Below, in pieces: positions 26,960 to 34,812 of a stretch of 64,000 bases of DNA. The notes beneath the pieces are model-generated. The model ran no database searches. It had not been told where the DNA came from and saw nothing but the letters and a program-made list of their open reading frames with translations. A program made the translations under genes and the position numbers. The DNA is from Nakamurella endophytica (GTDB lineage: Bacteria > Actinomycetota > Actinomycetes > Mycobacteriales > Nakamurellaceae), in the NCBI RefSeq assembly GCF_014646215.1, contig NZ_BMNA01000006.1, forward strand, positions 103,352 through 167,351, given 5' to 3'. Positions within the stretch are counted from its first letter, which is position 1; the number at the start of each line of letters is the position of its first letter.

Positions 26960-28302
26960 CCGGCCGGCCGCGCCGGAGCCGGCCACGGGTGACCCGCCGG
27001 CGGACGGCGGTCGCGCTGGTGGCGGCCCTGGTGCTACCCGCCGGCTGCCCCCTGGCCGCCGCGGCCGCGGCCGCGTCGCCGCCGGGCCCGGGTCCGTCCG
27101 ACGCGAGGGCGAGCGACCCGCGGCTGGACGTCGCCGCGGCCGCCGTCACCGCCGGGGACCCCGCCACGGTCGTGGTCACCGGGGCGCCGGCCGGCAGTAC
27201 CGTCACGCTGACCGTGCTCACCTCGGTCGGCGCGGTGGTGCTCACCGGCACCACGTCCGGCACCACGTCCGGCACCACGTCCGGCACCACGTCCGGCACC
27301 GTCGCAGCCGGTCCGGCGGCCACGTTCCGGCTGCCCGCGGCGGTGACCCGCAGTGCCGGCACGGCCGGCCTGGTCGCCGTCGCGTCCGGTGCGGTGGGTC
27401 GTGGCGAGCTCGCCGTCCGCCCCGGCACCGTCGCCGGGCCGGTGCAGTCGGTGGTGGGCGCCCGGTCGATCGTCGCCGACGGGGCGGACACCGCCATGGT
27501 GGTCACCATCCCCACCGACCGCTGGGGGAACGCCGTCGCCGACGGGACGCCGGTGACCGTCGGGCGACGCGGCCCGGACGGCGCGGTGACCACCGCAACG
27601 ACCGCGGTCACCCACCTGCTCGCGTGGCAGGACCTGCGCGCCGGGACGCGGGCCGGCCAGGGCGCCGTCTGGGCGTCGGTCGGCGGCACCAGCGGGCCGG
27701 AGGTCGGCCTCGCGGAGGTTGCCGGTGTCCCGCTGCCGTTCACCGTGGCGCCGGTGGAGCCGGCGGCGGCGTCGCACGCCGTGGCCGACGGGCGGTCGCT
27801 GCTGGCCGTGCAGACCTCGGTGCTGCGGGACGCCCGGGGCAACGTGGAACCGGACGGCACCCTGGTCACCCTGGAGTGGGGCGGGCCGGGCGGCCCGTCC
27901 CGGGCGGCCGGCGAGACCGTCGCCGGTGTCGCGCGGCTGTGGCTGCAGGCGCCGGGATCGGCCCGGACGATCGAGGTCACCGGGTACAGCCGCGGGGTGA
28001 CCGCCGCCGCCCCGCTGCGGCTCTCCTTCGCCGCCGCCGTGACCGCGTTCCCGGTGCGGTCCTCGCGGTCGGGAGCGGACGCCGTCGTGGACGTCGGTCC
28101 GGTGGCGGTCAGCGGCGGGGCGCTGGCCGCCGACGGCACGCCGGTCTCGGTCACCGTGGCGGCGGCCGGCCGCCGCTGGACGGCGCCGGGCCGGCTGCTG
28201 TCCGGGTCCGTCCGGGTGACGGTGCCGGGCGCGGCCGTGACCGGCCCCGTCGAGGTGTCGGTCGCGGTGCTCGGCGCCACGGAGCGCGAGGTGCTCCGGT
28301 GA
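26956..28302 (+). CDS. Secreted Ala/Thr-rich multi-beta-domain protein with short tandem repeats
   Basis: 448 residues. An Arg-rich start with a twin Arg (TRRRTAVALVAALVLPAG) is a signal peptide, possibly Tat. The rest is Ala/Val/Thr/Gly-rich beta sequence resembling several Ig-like or invasin/intimin-like domains: a GARSIVADGADTAMVVTIPTDRWGNAVADGTPVTV stretch is very like big-domain adhesins, and a similar DGRSLLAVQTSVLRDARGNVEPDGTLVTL stretch follows. A four-times repeated Gly-Thr-Thr-Ser block sits near residue 98. It may be a surface adhesin or scaffold for the glycan. It is coupled by GTGA to both neighbours. Confidence 0.75.
   Translation: MTGRPRRSRPRVTRRRTAVALVAALVLPAGCPLAAAAAAASPPGPGPSDARASDPRLDVAAAAVTAGDPATVVVTGAPAGSTVTLTVLTSVGAVVLTGTTSGTTSGTTSGTTSGTVAAGPAATFRLPAAVTRSAGTAGLVAVASGAVGRGELAVRPGTVAGPVQSVVGARSIVADGADTAMVVTIPTDRWGNAVADGTPVTVGRRGPDGAVTTATTAVTHLLAWQDLRAGTRAGQGAVWASVGGTSGPEVGLAEVAGVPLPFTVAPVEPAAASHAVADGRSLLAVQTSVLRDARGNVEPDGTLVTLEWGGPGGPSRAAGETVAGVARLWLQAPGSARTIEVTGYSRGVTAAAPLRLSFAAAVTAFPVRSSRSGADAVVDVGPVAVSGGALAADGTPVSVTVAAAGRRWTAPGRLLSGSVRVTVPGAAVTGPVEVSVAVLGATEREVLR
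27247..27300 (+). repeat. 12-bp in-frame tandem repeat (4.5 copies)
   Basis: GGCACCACGTCC is repeated four times perfectly (27247-27294), with half a copy following. Each unit encodes Gly-Thr-Thr-Ser. Slippage would add or remove four residues without breaking the frame, so copy number could vary between strains. Confidence 0.95.
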
Positions 28303-30038
28303 TCCGCCGCAGCACGGCCAAGCGTCTCGTCGCCCAGGTGCTGGTCCTGCTCGGCGTCGTCGTCGCGCTGGCCGCCGTCGTCGGCGCCGCACAGCTGGTG
28401 CTGCGGCTGTCGACGGGCGCCAGTACCGCGTCGGCGCTGCACGAGGTGGACACGGTCCCGGCCGACGCGGACCTGCTCGTCCACTGGGCGCCGGACGCCT
28501 GGCAGCGGGACCGCCGGCCGGAGCCGGCGACCCGGACGCTCGTCGCGGCTGCCTACGTGCGGGCCTGGGCGGCCGTCGGCCACTACCAGACCACCGGCGA
28601 CGGGCAAGCCCTGCAGGACACCTTCAGCGGTGCGGCACGGGCGGCGGCGCTCGCGCTGCCCCGGTCCGGGGTCGCGACCTGGGACGTCGGGCACCGGCTG
28701 CGGCTGGAGTTCTACGCCCTGGACGGCGCCACGGTCGCGTTCCGCGACGAGGCTGCGGACGTGGTGCGGTCGGTGCCGGGCGCGGGCGTGCTGCTCAGCC
28801 GGGAGAGCTACGACGTGGTCATGGTGCTGGAGGACGGCTACTGGCGGGTGCGGCAGCTGCGGCGGGACGGCGACGCCGGCACGGTCACGGTCGCCGGCGG
28901 CGGTGCGCCGGCGGTCGACGGGGCGACCCCGGTGCCGGCGGCCCGGCTCGCGGACGGCACGGCGACGGAGTTCCGGCCCGCGGACTGGGCGCACCTGGAC
29001 CGGGCCGGCTGCGCGGCCGAGTTGGACCGGGCCCGGGCGCTCGGCCTGACCGCGATCCGGGTGCCGCTGCCCTTCGCCGGGCTCGGCGGCGGGCGGCCCC
29101 CCGCCGCCGCGCTCGACGCCGTGCGCACCGTGCTCGGGCTGGCCGCCGACCGCGGCCTGTCCGTGGAGCTGGTGCTGTTCGACGGGCTGACCGACCTGTC
29201 CCCGGCGACCTGGGCCGCCGCCGACGCGCAGCTGCGGGCGCTGGTCGCCGCCGTGGCGCAGCGGCCGCCGGCGCTCTGGGATCTCGCCGACCGGCCGGAC
29301 GACCGGGTGTCGGCGACCGCCGGTCCGGCCGAGGTGCGGGCGTTCGCGGTGCACGTGGCCGGGACCCTGCGCGACGCCGACCCGGCCGCCGTCTCCACCG
29401 TCACCTGGGCCGACCCGGCGACCGCGGCGGACCCGTCGCTGGCGGCCGTGGTGGGCGCGGTGTCGGTGGCCGTGCCGCCCGGCGCCGACGCCGCCGCGGT
29501 GGTGGCCACGGTCCGCGCCGGGATCGGCGACCGGCCCCTGCTGCTGGTGCTGCCCGGTCCGGCGACCGACGGCGGGTGGGGCCCGGTGCCGCGCACGCCG
29601 GCGCGGCAGGCGCACGACCTGGCGTCCGACCTGCTCGCCGCCCACCAGGCCGGGGTCGGGTCGGTCTCGGTCGCCGCCCTCGCCGACTCGCCGGCCACCG
29701 GCCAGCGCGGTCTGCTCCGCGCCGACGGGACGGCCAAGCCGGCCGCCGCCCTGGTCGCCGCCGGCGCTGCGCTGGCCGCCGTCCCCGCGCCGGGGGTGCT
29801 GGACCTGGTGTCCGGCCGCTTCTGGTGGGCGGTGGCCGCGGCGCTCGTGGTCGCCGCCGCGGGGATCTGGTGGTGGCGCCGGCGCCGCGCCCCGGTCGGC
29901 CGCCGGGCCGGACCGGCGGACGGCGGCGGGCCGGCCGGGCCGTCGCCGGACCGGACCCCCGGCAGAACACCGGCGGGCATCCCGCCCGGCGGCGAGCGGG
30001 GTGGCCGGCACCGCGCGGCCCCGCGGGCCGGGCACTGA
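28299..30038 (+). CDS. Membrane-anchored protein with a glycoside-hydrolase-like barrel (catalysis doubtful)
   Basis: 579 residues with a membrane helix near each end (~10-35 and ~508-528, WWAVAAALVVAAAGIWWW). The outside part starts with an NTF2-like stretch (YVRAWAAVGHYQTTGDGQALQDTFSGAARA). It continues as a TIM-barrel-like region with HLDRAGCAAELDRARALGLTAIRVPLPFAGLG, then GLSVELVLFDGL, PALWDLADRPDD and a repeated VSVAVP strand pattern. This looks like GH5-type clan A, but the usual Asn-Glu catalytic pair is not evident: DLADRP stands where NEP would be. It may be a binding rather than hydrolytic domain. It is the last gene of the coupled set. Confidence 0.7.
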   Translation: MIRRSTAKRLVAQVLVLLGVVVALAAVVGAAQLVLRLSTGASTASALHEVDTVPADADLLVHWAPDAWQRDRRPEPATRTLVAAAYVRAWAAVGHYQTTGDGQALQDTFSGAARAAALALPRSGVATWDVGHRLRLEFYALDGATVAFRDEAADVVRSVPGAGVLLSRESYDVVMVLEDGYWRVRQLRRDGDAGTVTVAGGGAPAVDGATPVPAARLADGTATEFRPADWAHLDRAGCAAELDRARALGLTAIRVPLPFAGLGGGRPPAAALDAVRTVLGLAADRGLSVELVLFDGLTDLSPATWAAADAQLRALVAAVAQRPPALWDLADRPDDRVSATAGPAEVRAFAVHVAGTLRDADPAAVSTVTWADPATAADPSLAAVVGAVSVAVPPGADAAAVVATVRAGIGDRPLLLVLPGPATDGGWGPVPRTPARQAHDLASDLLAAHQAGVGSVSVAALADSPATGQRGLLRADGTAKPAAALVAAGAALAAVPAPGVLDLVSGRFWWAVAAALVVAAAGIWWWRRRRAPVGRRAGPADGGGPAGPSPDRTPGRTPAGIPPGGERGGRHRAAPRAGH

Positions 30039-30260
30039 GCCCCACGGAGCGCGACCGGCCGGGCCGACCTCCGGTCGGGACCCGACCGGACGGCGGACCG
30101 GTTCGACCATCGACGGAGTGCCACCGGTGCGGGCCATACGGTCACGCCATGTATTCCTCGCAGAAATAACGAGTGAAAGTGATGTGAACGGTGTGAGTGG
30201 GGAACCGCGCTAGGCGGTCGGGTGGCCGCCCGGCCCGTCAGCGTTGCCGAAGGAGGCACC
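30039..30260 (+). promoter_or_regulatory. Intergenic region with an AT-rich promoter-like stretch before the MFS operon
   Basis: The first ~80 bases are GC-rich with short hairpins after the preceding stop. Between about 30140 and 30195 the sequence becomes much richer in A and T (GAAATAACGAG, GTGAAAGTGATG), unusual here and a likely promoter area. CTCG and CGAG arms flank the centre. No exact -35/-10 pair stands out. Confidence 0.4.
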
Positions 30261-30380
30261 GTGTCGTCAAGGGTCCCGTCCCCGATCTCATCCCCGTGCA
30301 CCACCTCATCCGCGGTCCTCGCGCCGCCGGGCCGCCGGTCGCCGGACCGGCGGCCGGCGACCGCCCGGAGGCCGCGGTGA
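30261..30380 (+). CDS. Candidate 39-residue leader peptide, coupled to the MFS transporter
   Basis: A GTG at 30261 follows a near-perfect Shine-Dalgarno sequence, AAGGAGG (30250-30256), with 4 bases between. The frame runs 39 codons, is rich in Ser, Pro and Arg, and stops with TGA at 30378-30380. That stop overlaps the likely GTG start of the transporter by 4 bp, the same GTGA arrangement used by true gene pairs in this window. This suggests a translated leader, not a conserved protein. The start of the MFS gene is otherwise uncertain, so the leader could instead be a by-product. Confidence 0.45.
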   Translation: MSSRVPSPISSPCTTSSAVLAPPGRRSPDRRPATARRPR

Positions 30381-31891
30381 GTGCCGTTCCCGCGCCGATG
30401 ACGGTGCGCAGCACCGTCCCGGCCCGCATGGACCGGTTGCCGTGGACCCGGTTCCACTGGCTGGTGGTCGTCGGGCTGGGCGTCTCGTGGATCCTCGACG
30501 GGCTCGAGATCCAGATCGTCTCGTTGAACAGCGCGCCGCTGACCAACCCCGCGGGGTCGATGCACCTGACCGCCGGCGAGGCCGGAGCGCTCGGGTCGAT
30601 CTACCTCGCGGGCGAGGTGGTGGGCGCGCTGGTGTTCGGCCGGATCACCGACCGGCTCGGCCGGCGCAAGCTGTTCATCCTGACCCTGGCGATCTACCTC
30701 GTCGGCAGCGGCCTGGGTGGTCTGTCCTGGGACTTCTGGTCCCTGGCGGTGTTCCGGTTCGTCGCCGGAACCGGCATCGGCGGCGAGTACACCGCGATCA
30801 ACTCGGCCATCGACGAGCTCATCCCCGCGCACTACCGCGGCCGGGTGGACATCGCCGTGAACGGTACGTACTGGGGCGGTGCGGTTCTCGGTGACCTGGC
30901 CGGTCTGTACCTGTTCTCCAACCACGTGTCGCTGAACTGGGGTTGGCGGATCGGCTTCTTCATCGGGCCGGTGCTCGGCCTGGTCATCATCTACCTGCGC
31001 CGCACCATCCCGGAGAGCCCGCGGTGGCTGCTCACCCACGGGCGAGCGGAGGAGGCCACCCGGACCGTCGACGACATCGAGGCGCGCGTCGCGCACGAGG
31101 GCGTGCACCTGGAGCCGGTCCCGGACTCCAAGGCCATCGAGCTCAAGGAGACCCCGCCACTGGGGTTCGGCCAGCTCACCAGGATCTTCTTCGGCACCTA
31201 CCCGAAACGGTCGGTGCTCGGCTTCACCATGATGGTGACGCAGGCCTTCCTCTACAACGCCATCTTCTTCAGCTATTCGCTGGTGCTCAAGGCGTTCTAC
31301 GGCATCCCCGCCGGCAGCATCCCGTACTACTTCTTCCCGTTCGCCGCCGGAAACCTGCTCGGGCCGCTGCTGCTCGGGCACCTGTTCGACACCGTCGGCC
31401 GGCGCAAGATGATCCTGGCGACCTACGGCGGATCCGGTGTGCTGCTGTTCGTCACCGCACTGCTGTTCCACGGTGGCGTCCTGAACGCCACAACACAGAC
31501 CGTGCTGTGGTGCGTCATCTTCTTCTTCGCTTCGGCCGGTGCGTCCTCGGCGTACCTGACCGTCAGCGAGATCTTCCCGCTGGAGCTGCGGGGGCAGGCG
31601 ATCTCGTACTTCTTCGCCATCTCCCAGGGCGCCGGCGGGGTGGTCGCGCCCTGGTTGTTCGGCAAGCTGATCGGCGATCCCAACGCGATCGCCGAGACGG
31701 GCGCCGCCCCGCCCAGCGGTCCACTCACCTGGGGCTACATCATCGGCGCAGGACTGATGATCACCGGCGGTCTGGTGGCGTGGTTCTGTGGGGTCAATGC
31801 CGAGCGACAATCCCTGGAGGACATCGCCACGCCGCTGTCCGCGGTAGGCCGCGCCGAAGGCGACCTCCGTCAGGAACAGAGTCGGGCGTGA
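30377..31891 (+). CDS. Major facilitator superfamily transporter (sugar/metabolite porter type)
   Basis: 504 residues with about twelve membrane helices. Family motifs are present: the loop FGRITDRLGRRKLF between helices 2 and 3, GTGIGGEYTAINSAI in helix 4, PESPRWLLTHGR before the central loop and GHLFDTVGRRKM between helices 8 and 9. These are typical of the sugar-porter/metabolite group of MFS proton symporters; the substrate cannot be told. The GTG at 30377 is preceded by GGAGG; an earlier GTG at 30296 has no such site. It is coupled by GTGA to the universal stress protein downstream. Confidence 0.85.
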   Translation: MSAVPAPMTVRSTVPARMDRLPWTRFHWLVVVGLGVSWILDGLEIQIVSLNSAPLTNPAGSMHLTAGEAGALGSIYLAGEVVGALVFGRITDRLGRRKLFILTLAIYLVGSGLGGLSWDFWSLAVFRFVAGTGIGGEYTAINSAIDELIPAHYRGRVDIAVNGTYWGGAVLGDLAGLYLFSNHVSLNWGWRIGFFIGPVLGLVIIYLRRTIPESPRWLLTHGRAEEATRTVDDIEARVAHEGVHLEPVPDSKAIELKETPPLGFGQLTRIFFGTYPKRSVLGFTMMVTQAFLYNAIFFSYSLVLKAFYGIPAGSIPYYFFPFAAGNLLGPLLLGHLFDTVGRRKMILATYGGSGVLLFVTALLFHGGVLNATTQTVLWCVIFFFASAGASSAYLTVSEIFPLELRGQAISYFFAISQGAGGVVAPWLFGKLIGDPNAIAETGAAPPSGPLTWGYIIGAGLMITGGLVAWFCGVNAERQSLEDIATPLSAVGRAEGDLRQEQSRA

Positions 31892-32472
31892 CCACCGGTG
31901 CGCCCTCCGGCGATCGGCCTCGCATCGTGGTGGCCATCTCGCCGCGCAGTGGCTCCCCGGAGGCGCTGCGGTGGGCTGTCGGCGAGGCGGAGCGGCGCGG
32001 CGCCGAGGTGGAGGCGGTCATGGCGTGGCGGCCACCGCGGCCGCCGTCCGTTCCCGGTAATCGGCCGCCGGCGATGCTGGTGACCGAGCAGGAGCCGGAC
32101 CCGGAGCAGGCGGCGCAGGAACGGCTGTCCGCCCTGGTGGCCGCCGCGGTCGGTCCGGACGCCGACGTGCGCTGCCGTCCGATGCACGGCGGGGCGCGCT
32201 CGGTGCTGCTGCGTGCGGCCACCGGCGCCGAGATGCTGGTGCTGGATGCGCCGCGCGTTTCCAAGATCTCGGTCCCGGGAGCGCGACTGCTGGCTCCGCG
32301 CATCATGTTCGCCTCGCCGTGCCCGGTGGTGCTGATGCCTGCCGGTGCGTCCGGGGCGGCCGGCGAGCTGCGCAGGGCGGCCGCCGGGCTGGCGTCGGCC
32401 GCGGTGCACGCCGCCGGCACCGCCGGGCGCCCGGGGCTCCCGCCCGTGCCCCGGTCCGGCCCGGTCCCGTGA
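31888..32472 (+). CDS. Universal stress protein family
   Basis: 194 residues in one UspA-like domain. It begins with RIVVAISPRSGSPEALRWAVGEAERRGAEVEAVMAW, and the end has VLLRAATGAEMLVLDAPR followed by VSKISVPGARLLAPRIMFASPCPVVLMP, where a typical ATP-binding Usp would show GxxGxxxxxxGS. That Gly-rich loop is poorly preserved, so ATP binding is doubtful. An Ala-rich tail of about 30 residues follows. The GTGA overlap with the transporter suggests they work together. Confidence 0.8.
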   Translation: MTTGAPSGDRPRIVVAISPRSGSPEALRWAVGEAERRGAEVEAVMAWRPPRPPSVPGNRPPAMLVTEQEPDPEQAAQERLSALVAAAVGPDADVRCRPMHGGARSVLLRAATGAEMLVLDAPRVSKISVPGARLLAPRIMFASPCPVVLMPAGASGAAGELRRAAAGLASAAVHAAGTAGRPGLPPVPRSGPVP

Positions 32473-32619
32473 CCGGGTAGCACCCGTGCCGGTCGACCGG
32501 GGCGGTGTCGGGCTGTTTCGACGGCGGCCCGGCACCGCCCCGGTCGCGTCCGGTCGGGGCTCCGCGAGCCCGTCGCGCCCCGGTGGCCGCCGCCCCGGGC
32601 CCGTGGCAGGCTCGGCGCG

Positions 32620-33366
32620 GTGACGACGCGCCGGGAGTGGCAGCGCGAGGCGGACCGGCTGGCCGGACCCGCCGTGGCGGCGGGGACACCGGCGGCCTGG
32701 TTCGAGCCGCTGTGGGCCTCCGCCCGTGCCGGCGAGGTGACGATGCCGTGGGACCGCAGCGACCCGCACCCGGTGCTGGCGTCCTGGGCCCCGGCGGCCG
32801 CGCCGCCGCACCCGGGCGCCCGGGCCGTCGTCGTGGGGTGCGGCCTCGGTGCGGACGCCGCCCACCTGGCACGCCAGGGCTGGCGGACGACGTCGTTCGA
32901 CATCTCGCCCACCGCGGTCGAACTCGCCGGCCGGCGGTTCGCCGGCCTGGGCGTCGACTGGCAGGTGGCGGACCTCTTGGCGCTCCCGGCCGACCTGCCG
33001 GCCGCCTTCGACCTGGTCGTCGACATCTACACGGTGCAGGCGCTGCCCCGGTCGGTCCGCGCGGCCGCGACCGCGGCGGTCCGCAGCCTGCTGGCGCCCG
33101 GTGGCGTCCTGCTGGCCGTCCATGCCGGGCTCGACCGCGCTCCGGCCGGGGATCCCGCCGGCGACGGGGCACTCGACGGTCCGCCGTGGCCGCTGACCCG
33201 GGACGAGATGGCCGCGTTCGCCTCCGGCGACGTCACCGCCACCGAGATCGTGCCGGCCGCCGGCTGGTGGCGCGGCGAGTTCCGCCGCGCGGCCGGGTCG
33301 CCCCTCTCACCGCCGGCGCCGCCGGACGCCGGCCGGCAGGATTTGCCCGGGACGGGGCCGGGTTAG
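32620..33366 (+). CDS. Class I SAM-dependent methyltransferase
   Basis: 248 residues. The SAM-binding motif I is AVVVGCGLGADAAHLARQGW, with the acidic end of strand 2 in TTSFDISPTAVELA. Later motifs are DWQVADLLALP and DLVVDIYTVQALP, then LLAPGGVLLAVHAG. The layout matches the TPMT/thiol methyltransferase-like small-molecule group. The target is unknown. The GTG at 32620 has no strong ribosome binding site. It is followed by ureG after 84 bp. Confidence 0.82.
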   Translation: MTTRREWQREADRLAGPAVAAGTPAAWFEPLWASARAGEVTMPWDRSDPHPVLASWAPAAAPPHPGARAVVVGCGLGADAAHLARQGWRTTSFDISPTAVELAGRRFAGLGVDWQVADLLALPADLPAAFDLVVDIYTVQALPRSVRAAATAAVRSLLAPGGVLLAVHAGLDRAPAGDPAGDGALDGPPWPLTRDEMAAFASGDVTATEIVPAAGWWRGEFRRAAGSPLSPPAPPDAGRQDLPGTGPG

Positions 33367-33450
33367 GCTCGCAGCTCTCCGGCCGGAACACCGAGGTCCC
33401 GCCCGGTCCGCCCGCCGGCGTCAGGCCGGCCAGCCCCGGAGGACTGCCCG

Positions 33451-34215
33451 ATGACCACGGACCTCGTGCCCACCCCCACCGCCGCCCCGACGCGCGCCTT
33501 CCGGCTCGGCATCGCCGGCCCGGTCGGTACCGGCAAGTCGTCGCTGATCGCGCTGCTGTGCCGCGAGCTGTCCGCCGAGCTCGCCCTGGGCGTGGTGACC
33601 AACGACATCTACACCGACGAGGACGCCCGCTTCCTGCGCTCGGCCGGCGTGCTCGACCCGCAGCGGATCCGGGCCGTCGAGACCGGCGCCTGCCCGCACA
33701 CCGCCATCCGGGACGACGTGACCGCCAACCTCCTGGCCGTCGAGGACCTGGAGGCCGACTTCGCGCCGCTGGACATGGTTCTCGTGGAGTCCGGAGGCGA
33801 CAACCTCACCGCCACGTTCTCTCCCGCGCTGGTCGACGCGCAGATCTTCGTGCTGGACGTGGCGGGCGGCGGCGACGTCGCCCGCAAGGGCGGTCCGGGC
33901 ATCGGCCGCGCCGACCTCCTGGTGGTGAACAAGACCGACCTCGGCCCGTACGTCGGTGTGGACGTCGAGCAGATGGTCGCCGACGCCTCGGCGGCCCGGG
34001 ACGGCCGCCCGGTGATCGGCCTGTCCCGCACCGACCGCCCGTCGATCGAGGCGCTCACCGGCTGGCTGCGCGGCGTGCTGGCCGGGTTCCGGTCCGGCGG
34101 CCACGTCGCCGTCGACCCCGGTCCGATGGCGCCGCACTTCCACGCCGATGAGGACCACCCCGGCGGCGGCTACGTGCACGCGCACGACGACGCCGGGTCG
34201 CACACCCACGGCTGA
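33451..34215 (+). CDS. ureG: Urease accessory GTPase UreG, with a His-rich C-terminal tail
   Basis: 254 residues. The P-loop is [12 protein letters not shown] (residues ~28-39). Other motifs are [15 protein letters not shown], the metal-binding CPH in [26 protein letters not shown], the switch region [11 protein letters not shown] and the guanine-specificity NKTDL. In the family UreG hydrolyses GTP to deliver nickel to urease. The last ~35 residues are rich in His and Asp ([20 protein letters not shown]) and could hold metal; such tracts usually sit at the N-terminus of UreG. No urease or other accessory genes are in the window. Confidence 0.93.
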   Translation: MTTDLVPTPTAAPTRAFRLGIAGPVGTGKSSLIALLCRELSAELALGVVTNDIYTDEDARFLRSAGVLDPQRIRAVETGACPHTAIRDDVTANLLAVEDLEADFAPLDMVLVESGGDNLTATFSPALVDAQIFVLDVAGGGDVARKGGPGIGRADLLVVNKTDLGPYVGVDVEQMVADASAARDGRPVIGLSRTDRPSIEALTGWLRGVLAGFRSGGHVAVDPGPMAPHFHADEDHPGGGYVHAHDDAGSHTHG

Positions 34216-34360
34216 GCCGGCGGTCCAGGGGTCGCGGACGGTCTGCGCGGGACCGGGTGCGATCGGGAGTCCGCCGCGACCGGGGGCGCCCGTCGGGCCC
34301 GCGCCGCGGCGCGGCAGGATGGGCCCGACCGCCGCATGCCCGACACCTCAGGGGGACGCC

Positions 34361-34770
34361 GTGTCCACTGCCCTGCCCGCCAGCCACGCCGACCTGCTCG
34401 AGCGTCCGGTGTTCGCCTGGCCACCGTCCGGCCGGACGGGTCGCCGCAGAGCAGCGTCATGTAGTTCGACTGGGACGGCTCCCGCATCCGGCTGACGCAC
34501 ACCAGGAACCGGCAGAAGTTCGCCAACCTGGCGCACGAGCCCCGGGTGGCGCTGTCGATGGCCGACCCGGCGGACCAGTACCGGTTCCTCGAGGTCCGCG
34601 GCGTCGTCGAGTCCGTCGAGGACGACACCGCCGACGCGGCGTTCTACCGGTCGCTGCAGGAGCGGTACGGCAACGTCTACCCGATCCAGGACGCCGACGT
34701 CCGGGTCGTCATCACCATCCGGCCGGAGCGGTACGTCGCCGTCCGGGGCGGCAGCGTCGTCCGGGACTGA
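34361..34770 (+). pseudogene. PPOX-class (F420/FMN-dependent) oxidoreductase remnant with frameshift and nonsense codon
   Basis: The GTG at 34361 begins a frame reading STALPASHADLLERPVFA, a typical start of PPOX-class F420-dependent enzymes. Near 34411-34418 the frame is lost: the expected LATVRPDGSPQSSVM continues one frame away (net loss of 1 or 4 bases). A TAG at 34462-34464 stands where these proteins have Trp (V-M-W-F-D-W-D). The downstream frame to 34770 then reads FDWDGSRIRLTHTRNRQKFANLAHEPRVALS and ends with a normal C-terminus. Both lesions are in conserved positions, so this is a true pseudogene and not a misread start. Confidence 0.85.
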
Positions 34771-34812
34771 CCGCCCGTCGGCCGGTGACCAGCAGCGGAC
34801 CCGGACGCCCGG

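Noticed and set aside
21974..26986. 1670-codon open frame on the minus strand
   Set aside because: It is antisense to the EEP and giant membrane genes, which have clear motifs and coupled starts.
34148..34495. Independent gene overlapping the PPOX remnant start
   Set aside because: It is the upstream frame of the pseudogene read on through the frameshift.
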